Source: Diphasiastrum complanatum (taxonomy: Eukaryota; Streptophyta; Lycopodiopsida; Lycopodiales; Lycopodiaceae). Taken from it: 64,000 nucleotides of DNA. The notes under the pieces were generated by a model. It was not told where the DNA came from, did no database searches, and saw only the letters and a program-made list of their open reading frames with translations. The translations under genes and the position numbers were made by a program. This document shows positions 31,385 through 42,973 of this stretch, one piece after another (the first letter of the stretch is position 1; every line of letters begins with the position of its first letter). Where the stretch lies: assembly GCA_029204225.1 (NCBI GenBank), contig CM055100.1:6499165-6563164 (forward strand). The letters are read 5' to 3'.

Positions 31385-32879
31385 TAACCTCTTGATCCAA
31401 AGCACCTCTTTAGTTGTTGTAGTGAGTGCTTTGTACTCGGCCTCACAAGATGATAGAGATAGGTATCTTGCTTCTTTGAAAGCCAAGACACAAGATTGCC
31501 TCCAAGAAAGATAGTATATGCATTAATGGACTTTCGATCCATTTTATCACTTGCAAAATCGGAATCTGAATAGCCAACAATGGTTAGATCTTCATTCTTG
31601 TACAATAAGCCATAATCTTGAGTAGAAGATACATATCTTAGAACTCGCTTTGCCATCTTTCAATGTTGGATCTTGGGATCTTGCATAAATTAACTCAATT
31701 TGTGCACACAATAGCTCAAATCGGGTCTAGTGATAGTAAGCCAAATTAAAGAGCCTATAAGACTCCTATAAAGTGTGATGTCCTCGAAGGATCTTTCATC
31801 ACCTTTAATAGGATCTTTTACATGTTGCTCCATGGGAGTATCTATGCCTTTACAATTTTGCATATTAAATTTTCTCAACATAGAAAAGACATATCTAGAT
31901 TGACAAATAAAAGCATACTCTCATGAAAAATCAATCTCAAGGCCTAAAATGTAATGGATCTCTCCTAGATCTTGCATTTTAAATTCTCTTCCTAATGCAT
32001 CTTTAGTTTCTTGAACTAGCATCACACAACTTCCACTAAGAATAATGTCATCTACATATATTAGAAGAATGACAATATGACTATCATCAAATTTTAAGTA
32101 CATAGAAGGATCATAGTCACTAGGCACAAATCCTAATGAAAGTAGAAAGTTGTTGAGTCTTGAATACCATGATCTAGGTGCTTGCTTCAAGCCATAAAGA
32201 CTTCTAAATAGCAAACACACCTTAGATTTATCCTTGATAAATCCTTGAGGCTGTTCCATGTATATCTCCTCCTCAAGATAGCCATTCAAAAAAGCATTGG
32301 AGACATCAAGCTGAAACAGTTTCCATTTAAAAAATAAGGCAAGAGAGATTATGATTCTTATTGTCACCATCTTTGCTACAGGAGCAAAGGTTTCTTCATA
32401 GTCAACACCCACTTGCATCCAATGATATGCATGTTAGGTGGTGGATCCACTAGCTCCCATGTGTGGTTGGTGATCAAGGCATCATATTCAATCTTCATGG
32501 CCTCATACCACTCCTTGGTATTGAGGGCTTCTTGGACACTTTGAAAAATTTGATTCCTAAGAGTGAGTATTCTAGAAGTATTCTTTGCTTCATAGATGGA
32601 CTTTAGTTCATCCCAAGCTTCTTTGGCTGTAGTGCAAGATCCTATTTCTCTCATAATTTCATTAGATACATTCATCTTAATGAAATGTAGAGCCATTCTA
32701 GCTCTCTTCCTATACTTAGAAATTTTAGCATGTGTTTGAGGCTCCTCCTCAACACCAAGCACAATATCCATAACATCCTGGAGTATCAAAATAGACTCTA
32801 TTTTGAACTTCCAAACTGAGTAATTAGAAGTGTTTAGTCTTTCACTGGCTTCTAGAAGATATCCTCCCTGAGATGTCAT
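31376..32879 (-). pseudogene. Copia element H coding remnant: gag fused to RT
   Basis: From ATG at 32879 on the minus strand: gag residues 1 to about 115, then, without a break in frame, the RT entry region (EWYEAMKIEYDALI, TWELVDPPP). The zinc knuckle, protease and integrase are absent. A second deletion at about 32410 (after GCKWV) shifts the frame to VDYEETFAPVAKM. RT continues with YVDD near 32050, then a stop at 31921. Further fragments carry TRPDLSY and RNase H GYSDSDFASD. It ends at about 31376 against the plus-strand gag. Not functional as a polyprotein. Confidence 0.88.
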
Positions 32880-33636
32880 TTTAATGAAGACTTCTTATTT
32901 ATTGGACTGAGATATGTTTGAGCTTGTTCCAATCAGACTTAAAGTTGTTGCTCTCTTTCACTATAGGTATTTTCAAGGATGTACTACCTTCCTATGTGAA
33001 ACACTTGCAACTGTATTTGAGATGAATCTCAAATATTCCACAAGACAAGTTATCTAGATCAGACACACAAAGTGGATTGAGACACTTTGGCTAGTTTGAA
33101 TCCTACTTTTGGCACATGTGAAATGCTTCAAAAGAAAACACAATTGACTCTTAGAAGGCTCAAAAGGTGTTCATTACTTCAAACTCAATCATGATCTTCA
33201 ATTTCTTGTGTAGGATGCTCAAAACAATGGATTCAAAACAAAGCAAGATTGAATCAAGTCAAAGTGTTGTCACTCGGATTTTGGACCTATCCCTATCCTC
33301 TTTAAGATTTTATAACTCTTTCTAGACACATCGGATTGATTTGATTTTAGTTTTTATAGAAAGTACATATCATAAGCTTTCCATCAAGCTATAACACTGC
33401 TATCTTTGGATCTATAAGCAAGGAGAACAAAGGGACTGAAAATCTCTGATTTTCACACATGCGGAATTTCAAAATTGTGTACTACCACATTTCAGGTCTA
33501 AAAATTTAGTTCCAATCCGATTTGATCCAATTACACTTCAGCGAAAGGTGAGAAAAAGTGCAAAACTACTTTTTTGCTTGATTTAGCTCTCAATTTCTTG
33601 TACAATCAAAGATGTTAGCATGAAAAGCTTAATTTG
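32880..33636 (-). other. Leader of element H
   Basis: AT-rich, about 760 bases between PBS and gag ATG on the minus strand, no credible ORF. Confidence 0.65.
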
Positions 33637-33648
33637 GCTCTGATACCA
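33637..33648 (-). other. Primer-binding site of element H
   Basis: Minus-strand TGGTATCAGAGC, flush with the LTR edge at 33649. Confidence 0.92.
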
Positions 33649-34431
33649 TGACAAAATTTTCAAATTTCACACGTGTGGGGAATGTCCACAAGTATGATGG
33701 ATCTAACTAAGCTTTGTGATTGGCACAGTAACCTGATTCTAGATTGATTAGCAAGATCTAGTTCAGAAGAAATGGCTTAACCACAATCTAGCATGCTAAG
33801 CAACTGAATATGATAGCAATGAATCAATAATGAGCAAAAGTACAAGATATCAGTGTATAAGCATTAGCTTCAACACGAGTTAGAGAGAGAAAAGTAGAGA
33901 GATAACAAGCAAACTAGTTTAGATCCAAAATGGCATGAGATAGCTACAAAGCTTTGGTTTTTCATCATTGATTGTGAGGAGAGCTACACATATTTATGGA
34001 GTTTGAGGTAGCTCAAGGTAGAACCACATCCATCCATTACAAAATGACATCTAGAGTTAATGTGACATTTGTCACTTGCCATGCATGAAATTCTACCAAC
34101 TTTTTACAAGTGTACTAGTTTTAACTAACAAAGTACAAATCATCATGCATGTGTCCATTACACTTTGTGCATGCCTTGCATGTCACTATGGATCACTTAC
34201 AATTAATGCATGTGAATTGCCATGAGTTTCTACAAGCATGACTTTGCTAATTCTATGTCTACAAACTATATGCAAGTTGTCTTCTTCAATCTAGATATTA
34301 CATTACATAACTATGTAGCTCGAGTTCTATGTAGGCAAAACTTGGCATTTTGCATTAATGAGCTACATACTTGCATGGTACAACATTTGTAGCAAGTTAA
34401 GAAATCAATATGGATCATTTTTCAATTTTAA
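33649..34431 (-). repeat. 5' LTR of element H
   Basis: About 783 bases; on the element strand it runs from TTAAAATTG (the expected TGT start is missing) to TTTTGTCA. A G-box-like TTCACACGTGTGGG is at 33666-33679. The first 345 bases match 30208-30551 in reverse. Confidence 0.85.
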
Positions 34432-34613
34432 TAGATTCAATGTACCCAACTATTCAAATTTGAATCTACTCAAACTCGCATTCTAACTTTACCACACTTT
34501 CAAATAGTGTTAACTTTGAAAAGTCAACCTCTAAGTCTAAAACAAGTTTTGGCCTCAATATGCCAAATATGGAAATATAGCAAAATGTGATGAAACTAGT
34601 TGAATCTTTCACG
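34432..34613 (-). repeat. Antisense fragment of a G-type LTR
   Basis: Reverse complement matches the first about 185 bases of LTR G (from TGAAAGATTCAACTAG to GGTACATTGAATCTA) with scattered differences. It joins LTR H directly at the point where LTR H lacks its terminal bases. Confidence 0.8.
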
Positions 34614-34619
34614 CAAGCT

Positions 34620-35728
34620 TCACCAAAAAGGGATGATGACCAACATGAATCAACAAATTAGGATCAAGATCTAGAACATGATCGAAAGGCATGTGTTGTT
34701 GCTTGTAATGTAATACTGCTTCAATGAGGGCAATGTTCATATTGTTTCGAGAACCATCACATTGCCAATTGTCCAACTAGGAAGCAGAAAAGCATCAAAA
34801 GTTCCAAGATCCACCCTTGACAACAAGCAAGCAAGTTGCACCCAAGCAGTTCATCTTCAAGAGATGGGCCCACTTTGAAGATAATAGGTAAAAGATTGGT
34901 AGCAATTGTGCATTCGCCATGTGCATCGCCAAGATCTACGAGAGCCGAAACCCATGACAGTTCTCCATTATATTATGTGGAAGGATCTAGTGAAGAGCAT
35001 ATAGCAGTTTATGCAATTCAGCTCTGAGGCGTTTTCCAATGATACGATGCTATGGTTGTGGTGGAAGACATCACAAATCAGGATGTCCACACCAAGGTAA
35101 CCCAACAGCCATCATGGCGTTATGTTCAAATTGTGGCATTGGACATCTCTACCTAGATTGTTCGTTGTGGTTACAATCGACTATGGCGGAATCCATCTTT
35201 TCAATGCATGTGGGTCGCCAAAAGGCAAATCCAGTCACCCAGTATTACAAACGCAAGATCATAATTCGAACAGGCTTTGAAATGGTTGATGAATCGAGGG
35301 ATATTATAAAGGTTGCCAAATGTGCCGAAACATCCATCAAAAGAATTGCAGTACCTTCAGACATGGCAGAACTGGTGGAGACAATCAAGCAACAAGCGAC
35401 AGCTGATCTTATAAAGAAATTATCAAAAATTATTCAACAAGCAATACAACAATCCTTGGATGTTGTAATACCAACTGAACTCACAACTTGTAAGCCTTAT
35501 GATTCACAAGTCAAATGTGCTTTAACGAAGGCTCCTACGGAGAATAATGATAGAGGCAAGGCCAAGGCAGTTAATTACAACCCATTGCAGAGATCAACAA
35601 CGAGTAGTCAACCCCTGAAGTCAACATCTTCCAGCAGCAAGCCGACCACCACAACGCCAAATCTGGTTACATCAACGATCAAAGGGCCAAATCTAGGGAA
35701 TCTAGGCCTGACATGGCCACCCATCTAG
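34620..35728 (+). pseudogene. Gypsy gag fragment with three zinc knuckles
   Basis: Plus strand. CSYCFENHHIANC at about 34732-34770, CYGCGGRHHKSGC at 35048-35086 and CSNCGIGHLYLDC at about 35129-35167 are nucleocapsid-type Cys/His boxes. A 229-codon frame (35039-35728) holds the last two, then a Ser/Thr/Lys/Pro-rich tail. Frames are broken before 35039. CSYCFENHHIANC resembles CTFCFGDHPSTRC in the gag at 57169. No protease or RT follows. Confidence 0.65.
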
Positions 35729-36030
35729 CAAGCACCAACACTTCAAATATCAAGACCTTGTCCTCAAGTGGTACTCTTGACTGCCGAAGAAAGTCTTCAA
35801 GTTTAGGCATATCATGAACACATGGATCGATTAAGCAGTCAATCACCCCTATCCTAATTGTCATACCAATTGACCGAACCTTCAATAATACCATCGATAA
35901 CAGTTGTACCATTCTATGAAGATCCATGCCAACAAGTGTTATTTTGGGACCCGGTTATCCATTTGTCAAGGAACAAGGTTATCAAGAATGGCCACTAGAC
36001 TTTTGTTGAAAATCGAGCAAGTCTGGGTTT
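35729..36030. other. Unassigned sequence
   Basis: No gene recognised. A short stretch at 36040-36066 resembles LTR G (GTTAGCATTTTGGTGG), but it is too short to rely on. Confidence 0.35.
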
Positions 36031-36066
36031 TGTAATAGTACGGTTAGCATTTTGGTGGAAAAGCCA

Positions 36067-36629
36067 TGCTAGAAATTGCCAATATCACATCAACTTCTCA
36101 TTAATTTGGTTGATCCCTTTATAGATCAAGTACATCCACAAGTTGAGTACTATCCAGCAAGCCTTAACATGTGTGAAGAGTGCCTAGTCATCTAGATCCA
36201 CCAATGGGAGCCATATATGCTCATTTTTCAAAGTTGACTATTCTCATTAGCTAGAAACAAAAAGGCTAGTCTTCTACATTTATATGAATATTATCTATAA
36301 AATAGAATATAATGGAATCTCTTTATCTTATCATCTATGATCTTATCCACACATGTGAATAGAATTTTGACATGTGGGAGCATTTACTCATTCACATGGA
36401 AGTGCATTCTATTTACAAAAAGTTTGACCAAAATGATTTTTTTCTAAATTCTACTCAAAGGTCAGTTCCACACTTGTGTAGATCCATCTAAAATCAGTCT
36501 AACTTTGTAAAAGTAAGTTATGTATATCCTTTCACATGTGGGAATAGGATCCACATGTGTGAGATCCTACCATGATAAAATATCTCAAGATTAATCAAGT
36601 ACATCAAGTTGGAAATGACATTTTTAACA
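36067..36629 (-). repeat. 3' LTR, L type (far end uncertain)
   Basis: Minus-strand TGTTAAAAATGTC begins at 36629 right after the PPT GTGAGGAGGAG (36640-36630). Several CACATGTG sites lie inside (about 36352, 36536, 36551). It differs from the LTR at 39191-39779 on the other side of the coding remnant. Confidence 0.65.
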
Positions 36630-36640
36630 CTCCTCCTCAC

Positions 36641-38040
36641 TTCTAACTTGGTAAGTCTAATGTACATGTATCTACTATTACAAGAGCACATCTTAACTTA
36701 AAAAATGGATCTTTAGAAAATGGCTTGGTTAAGATATCAGCTATGCACTCGGATGATGGCACATGATGAAAATGTACCTCCTTGGATTGCACATTCTCCA
36801 TCACAAAGTGATGAGCTATCTCAATATACTTTGTTCTAACATGGAAGATCAGATTGGTAGCAATTTGTTGAGAAGCTTGATTGTCACAGATACAAGGGAT
36901 CTCATCGGCCTTTAGCACTTGTAGTTCCACCAAAAGTCTTCCTAGCCATAGGAGTTCTTTGGTTGTTGAAGTCAATGCCTTGTACTCAGCTTCACAAGAG
37001 GAAAGAGAGATTGTATCTTGCTTTTTGAAAAGCCAAGATATCACTCCTCCACAAAGAAAAGTGAAAAATGCACTTACGGATCTCCTATCCGTCTTGTCTC
37101 CGACAAAATTAGAATCCAAATATGCCCTTAAGTACAAGTTAGATCCTTGATAGAGAATTCCAAAATAGCAACCAATCTAGATTTGTACTTACTTATAGAT
37201 CCATCTTGATTGTACTTTAATCTATAGATCCACTTACATGCAAGTGGCTTCTTCCCATATGGAAGATGTACAAGATTCCAAGTTTGACTATCTATCAAAG
37301 CATCAAACTCTACTTGCATTGCATCTCTCCAAACTTGTGATCTACTTGCATCTTCATAACATGATGGCTCTTCAAGCATTGTGGTTAGAAAAGAGTAAGA
37401 GGTAGAAGGAGTTGTATCTTCCCTTTGCTTTCCTTTCTCAAAGTATGTGAGCCTTGAAGGCTCGGCCTTGCTCCTTGTGGATCTTCTCGGCCCCTTTGGC
37501 TCTTGATCTTGATCTTCCAAAAAATCATTTTCAAGAAGCTCCTCCTCGAGTTTTGCAAGATCTTCAACACATAAAGGATTAGACGCATTTGGAGACATCT
37601 TGTAGCTTTAAGATTCATCGAATAAGACATCCTTGCTAGCTTTTACTTTGCTTGAAATGGGATCAAATATCCTATATCCTTTGTTATTTTCACTATAGCC
37701 TACAAATATTCCTTTGAAGGAAGTTGCATCTTCTTTTCTTCTAGTTTTCAAAGGAATGTGGACATAACATATACATCCAAAAACTTTAAAGTCTTTTACA
37801 TTGGGCTTATTGCCAAAAAAAAGCTTGAAATGATGAGATCCCACCAATAGCACTATTAGGATGCGTATTACATAAGAAATTTCCACAAGTTATGGCCTTC
37901 CCCCAAAAAGAGATGGGTAGAGATGCATTAGAAGCATCAATTTGCTAGAAAACATCCTTGGATCTGTCCTCCAAGTGAAACCTTTGAGAGTTTCTAGTGC
38001 ATATAGAGCATCTATGGAAATTTTTTTGTAGAATTTGACA
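36641..38040 (-). pseudogene. Copia pol remnant: integrase tail, RT entry, RNase H
   Basis: Minus strand: integrase C-terminal region (37886-37608; VFGCICYVH, KGIFVGYSENNKGYR), linker (STRSKAEPSRLTYFEKGKQ), RT entry (ACKWIYRLKYNQDGSI, KYKSRL). The RT core is deleted at about 37150. Then RNase H (CEAEYKAL, SSECIADILTKPF) runs to the PPT. Upstream of 37886 the integrase core survives only as short broken pieces. Not functional. Confidence 0.85.
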
Positions 38041-38329
38041 TAGATTGGCTTAAATTGAGAGTTCTAGAAAAGAGATTGAGATCCAAGTCACATTGTTCAA
38101 CCCTACTCAATTTGTTTGAGTGATTGTAAGGTTTGAAAAGATTCATTAAGGTGTCTATGGCAAATGTGTAGAGAGAGATCCAATTTTCTAAGAGTTCATT
38201 CCTTTGTAGAGGGCAAGATCTAGAAGCTCGTTTTGTGTTGTTATTGGTGGAGAATTTGTCTCTTCCTAAGTGATCAAATCTTTCTAAGTGGCATTAGCTC
38301 TTTGAAGCACAATATCTTAGTGAGAAAAA

Positions 38330-38452
38330 TCACAACTTTTGATTTTGAACTTGTAGTGTTAAGACAGATTCCATTCTAACCTTCCAGATTGAGTTATTGG
38401 AGGTTGACAATCTTTCACTTGCTTCTAATAGAAAGACACCTATTGAAGTCAT
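38330..38452 (-). pseudogene. Copia gag N-terminal stub
   Basis: ATG at 38452 on the minus strand, then SIGVFLLEASERL and SIWKVRMESVL, then a stop at about 38330. It is joined to unrelated or integrase-derived pieces, so most of gag, protease and integrase are missing. Confidence 0.8.
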
Positions 38453-39178
38453 AAAGAATGATGGAAATAAAAAAAGATGGATGAAAAAATTGCTTATCTT
38501 CTCACTATACGAACCAATCAAGGGCAAAAAAGCAAATCCTATAACTGTGAGATAGATCTCACTATCTTGACAATCTCTCTAAGACAAGATTTGAATCATC
38601 AAAAAAGATGAAGTGTGGCAAAAGTTATGGTTCTCTGAATCTCACACGTGTGAAATAATCCAAAAATGTCAAATTGACTCAAATACAATCTATTTGTATG
38701 AAACAATTTGCCTAGAACCTATAAATTTTGTCTAAATCACATATAGATGAGATTGGTCAACTTCTGGATAATTTTTGTGATCATTCAGGCAATAAATGAC
38801 ATTTACACATGATTTCCCACAAGTCTAGGCCCTACCTATGACTCTTCAAAAGCTTATAACTTCTGATTGGCTTTTCCAACTGTCATGATTCAAATTGCAT
38901 CAGATGCTACACATTTCTAGCTTTCTAGTGTGCTAATGTGCATGAAATTTAAATCTAAGGTGAGAGAGAACCACCAAACTGAAAATGGATAGATTTCACA
39001 AGTGCCAGCACCTGAAATTCCATACAGTACCTAATCTGGACCATTCAAAGTGGTTTGAAGCTCTAAATCACCAGAAAACTGCAAACCAGCTAGAAAGTAG
39101 AATCTAGACAATTCCTAGCTTGAAATCTGATCAAATTTGCAAACTTTTTAATTAGATTTGCTTGTGAATCTTAGGTAG
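38453..39178 (-). other. Leader of the minus-strand K element
   Basis: AT-rich, no ORF; contains CTCACACGTGTGAA at 38641-38654, a G-box palindrome placed in a leader rather than an LTR. Confidence 0.6.
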
Positions 39179-39190
39179 GCTCTAATACCA
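39179..39190 (-). other. Mutated primer-binding site
   Basis: Minus-strand TGGTATTAGAGC differs by one base from the consensus TGGTATCAGAGC and is flush with the LTR edge at 39191. Confidence 0.8.
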
Positions 39191-39779
39191 TGCTGAATTC
39201 ACACGTGTGAGACGCCCTACACATGTACTTTTGATCTCCTAAGCCGAATAATACCATAAAGATCAGACTAGCATTGGTTGTCAATAGGAAAGCTGATCAT
39301 ACAAGAAATATTATCGTGTTACAAGCAAGATCTATCAACAAAACATGAAACTAAACATAATAAATGCCCCAACTCGGCTAGAGAGAGAAAATAGAAAGTT
39401 CAAAACTCGTTTAGAGAGAGAGGGCACAAAGAGCTTGTCTCCAAATTGGCATTACTCACAAATTTCATCGTTTTCACAATGAGAGTACATCACATATATA
39501 TAGATCCATGGACTCTCCTCCTACTTTGAGTGGAATTGGAGTTCTAAATCCACCTCTCAAGCTATCTAGACTTATTCAAGCCACCTCACTATGTCTAATT
39601 GTGCCACCTAGTCTTTGTGCCATGTAAAGTACAAATGGCAATTCGAGTTTCTACTTCTACCTACCTTGAATATTTCATTCTAAGATGGGTCTTTACTAAG
39701 CCAAAAGAGCTTAATTCATCTTTGGCCTTTTTAGGACCCCTATTCACAACATTAGATAGATTTTTTCAATTATTTTGAC
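39191..39779 (-). repeat. 5' LTR, K type
   Basis: 589 bases on the minus strand from TGTCAAAATAATTG to GAATTCAGCA. TATA-like run TATATATATG is near 39490-39500. G-box TTCACACGTGTGAG is at 39198-39211. Matches 28165-28453 in reverse over its first 290 bases. Confidence 0.88.
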
Positions 39780-39789
39780 ATCGACGACC

Positions 39790-41159
39790 CACTTCGAGAT
39801 AGTGAATCAGACGAAGATGTTGCTGCTACCTAGCAACATATCCCAGGAGCGGTTCATTAGTCGAATTCTCCCAGAAGATCAAGCCGAGTGCACACACAAC
39901 CCACAAGGTATACTCCTGAGTCTGCTTGACTTTTGATGCAGAAACCGATGAGAGTCGAAAAGGCACTTATCCAACTAGACTATAATCTCTGGAGAGAAGC
40001 TATGGAAAGAGAGTATTCCTCTCTGATCAAGAATCAGACATGGTCATTAGTCGAAGCTCCTATTGGCTGCAATATTATTGATTGCAAATGGATCTTTAAG
40101 ATCAAATATAACGCCAACGGAGCGATCGATCGAAGGAAGGCTAGACTGGTAGCACGAGGATTCACCCAGATCCCGAATGTCGACTAAAGTGAGACTTTTA
40201 GTCTAGTCGTCAAACATTCGTCGATCCGAATGCTCATGTCTTATACTGTAGTTGCCGACCTCGAAGTACATCAACTCGATGTACAAACAACCTATCTGAA
40301 TGGAGTTGATCCAACCCGAAGGATACATTCTGGAAGGCATGAAGAATCATGTCTATAAACTCCATAAAGCACTGTACTGCTTGAAATAGTCTTAGCCTTC
40401 TCACCAATGGATCCAGGCCTGCATTTGTCAAAGGACCAATGTCCCCAAACACAGCAGGAAGAGGAGCAGATGAGAGAATACCCGTATCAATTGATACTCG
40501 GATCTCTCATGTATGCAATGGTCTATACAAGGCTAGATATCTCTTTTGTTGTCAGCTCACTCAGCCAATACATGGCTAATCCTGGAATTATCCATTGGAA
40601 GGCTCTTATTCGAGTCATGATATATATTTGAGCTACCATGGACCAGTGCATCTGCTATGGAGATGTCAGCAATGGCAATATTCATCATCTCAGTGGATAT
40701 TCTGATGCAAGCTGGGGAGGAGATGCAAACCATCGTAAGTCCACATCTGGATTTACATTCTTGTTCAATGGCGGTCCTATTTCGTGAAATAGTCGTAAGC
40801 AAACCTCTATCGCACTTTCTTCTACTGCTGCTTCTCAATCTATTAAGGAAGCATTTTGGTTGAGAAATTTTGTGTTAGAAATCAATCTGTATCTGTACAG
40901 CCCTACAATTTTGTTTTGTGATAACCCAAGTGCTATTGTCTTATCGGCGAACCCTAGATTTCATTCTAGGAGTAAGCACATTGAGATAAGATATCACTAC
41001 ATCAGAGACAAGGTTCTCGACAGAGAGGTGAGCTTGACATACTGTAGAACGCTAGACATGGTTGTAGACATTTTTACGAAAGCATTCAGTGTTAATGCAC
41101 ACATTAGATTTTGTGCATTGCTAAGTCTGAAGATCAAGGCATTCACGGATCCAGATTAA
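39790..41159 (+). pseudogene. Copia pol, second lineage (element N)
   Basis: Plus strand: RT entry (NQTWSLVEAP, CKWIFKIKYNANG, RKARLVARGF), a stop in the VDETFS-type block at about 40185, HQLDVQTTYLNG with a small frame break, then a deletion to the post-YVDD region (MDPGLHLSKDQCPQTQ, GSLMYAMVYTR). RNase H follows (SGYSDASWGGD; FCDNPSAI; HSRSKHIEIRYHYI; DIFTKAF), with TAA at 41157-41159. Protein style is distinct from A, B and C. O at 41966-42973 is its inverted relative. Confidence 0.85.
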
Positions 41160-41170
41160 GGGGGGGGGGG
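41160..41170 (+). other. Polypurine tract of N
   Basis: Eleven G in a row right after the pol stop and before the LTR. In O the same site reads AAAGGGGGG. Confidence 0.8.
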
Positions 41171-41435
41171 TATTGGATTTACTCCTCCTACTCTCCTAAA
41201 TCCCAATTTTAATATGCTTCCATTCATGCTGCATATTTTTTCTAACGTTGTTACGCAGTCTGCATTTTTACACGCAAATTTGCACAGACGAAGAAAAGAC
41301 GAATGAATCGCGACATTGTGTTCTTACATAGGTCATGGTGACAGGCGAAAAGGGGACACTACCTTACTAAATGCCAAAGGTGTCCTAACAAATAAGTCAC
41401 CCTGTAAATCTTATCCTAAGGCCATTCGTAAGAGT
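41171..41435 (+). repeat. LTR of N, left arm of an inverted pair
   Basis: TATTGGATTTACTCC (start base changed from TG) through AAGAGTGAC. It matches the reverse of 41956-41692 almost throughout. Confidence 0.85.
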
Positions 41436-41691
41436 GACGCACTTTTGCGTCATCACCAATGTTCACTTCAGTACTGGCTGACGTCGCACCCTTTTTACCT
41501 TCACCCCATGCAGTTGCGCTAACAGATTGGACAACGATTGCAGCCACCCACAATCTCATATAGACAACACATCCACTCTGTACTTTTGCATCTACAAACT
41601 TGTAATATTATGTATATATATTGGATACCATCTGCGTATTTGATGATGATGATGATTAGATGATCAAGTGAGTGAAGAAGAGACTAAGAGA
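41436..41691. other. Spacer of the inverted LTR pair
   Basis: Contains a plus-strand TATA-like TATATATATTGG near 41613 and a short GATGAT run (41642-41656). Probably LTR interior from one or both elements. No gene. Confidence 0.5.
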
Positions 41692-41956
41692 GTCACTCTT
41701 ATGAATGGCCTTAGGATAAGATCTACGGGATGCCTTAGCTTTTAGGGCACTTTGCCATTTTGTGAGGTAGTGTCCTCCTTTTGCCTGTCACCATGAACTA
41801 TGTAAGAACACAGTGTCGCGATTCATTCGCCTTTTATTTGTCTATGCGAATTTGCGTGTAAAAATGCAGACTGCGTGACAACGTTAGAAAATATACAACA
41901 TGAATGGAGGGAGATTAAAATTGGAATTTAGAAGAGTGGAAGGAGTAAATCCAACA
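41692..41956 (-). repeat. LTR of O, right arm of an inverted pair
   Basis: Minus-strand TGTTGGATTTACTCC starts at 41956 after the PPT at 41965-41957. It mirrors 41171-41435. Confidence 0.85.
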
Positions 41957-41965
41957 CCCCCCTTT

Positions 41966-42973
41966 GGTCTGGATCTGTGAATGCCTTGATCTTCAGACTG
42001 AGCAATGCACAAAATTTTCTGTGTGCATTAACACTGACTGCTTTCGTAAAAATATCTGCAACCATGTCCTGTGTTTTGAAGTACGTTAAGCTCACCTCTC
42101 GGTCGAGAACTTTGCTCATGATGTAGTGATATCTTATCTCAATGTGCTTACTCCTAGAATGAAATCTAGGGTTGGCCGATAAGTCAGTAGCACTTTGGTT
42201 ATCACAAAACAAAATTGTAGGGCTGTACTGATATAGATTGATGTCTTACAGCAAATTTTTCAACCAAAACGGTTCCTTAATAGATTGAGAAGCAGCAATG
42301 TATTCTGCTTCAGTAGAAGAAAGTGCGATAGAGGTTTGCTTACGACTGTTCCATGAAATAGGACCGCCATTGAAGAAGAATGTAAATCTAGATATGGATT
42401 TACATGGTCTACATCTCCTCCCTAGCTTGCATCAAAATATCCACTGAGTTGATGAAGATTGTCATAGCTGACATCTCCATAGCAGATGCACTGGTCCCTG
42501 GTAGCTCGAATGTATCTCCTGACTCAAATAAGAGCCTTCCAATGGGTAATTCCAAGATTAGCCATGTATTGGCTGAGTGAGCTGACAACCAAAGAGATGT
42601 CTGGTCTTGTACAGACCAGTGCGTACATGAGAGATCCCAGTATCGATCGATACAGGTATTCTCTCATCTGCTCCTCTTCCCGCTTGGTCTGGGGACATTG
42701 GTCCTTTGAAAAATACAGGCCTGGATCCATTGGTGAGTGAGCTGATTCACAATTCATCAAATTGTATTCGTTAAGAATATTATGAAGATACCTTTGTTGA
42801 GTGATGTAAATCAGTCGATTTGCTCTGTCTTTGTGGATTTGAATTCCAAGACAAAAGTGAGCTTCACCCAGATCAGTCATGTTGAATTATGAGAACAACA
42901 TTTGTTTTGAATCCTTGACCATATTGGTATTGTTACTAAAGAGCAACGTATCATCAACATACAAGGTGATGAT
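41966..42973 (-). pseudogene. Copia pol of O (minus), cut by A2
   Basis: From 42973 on the minus strand: YVDD (about 42955-42944), a stop, then MTDLGEAHFCLGIQI, TRPDISLVVSSLSQYMAN, a degenerate RNase H and HSRSKHIEIRYHYI, DIFTKAV. The terminal stop seen in N is lost in O (CAA for TAA). The A2 insertion lies just N-terminal of YVDD with TSD ATGAT at 42969-42973. Confidence 0.87.

Noticed and set aside
36040-36066. Plus-strand piece of LTR G beside the L-type LTR
   Set aside because: Only about 20 matching bases; too short to call an element fragment.
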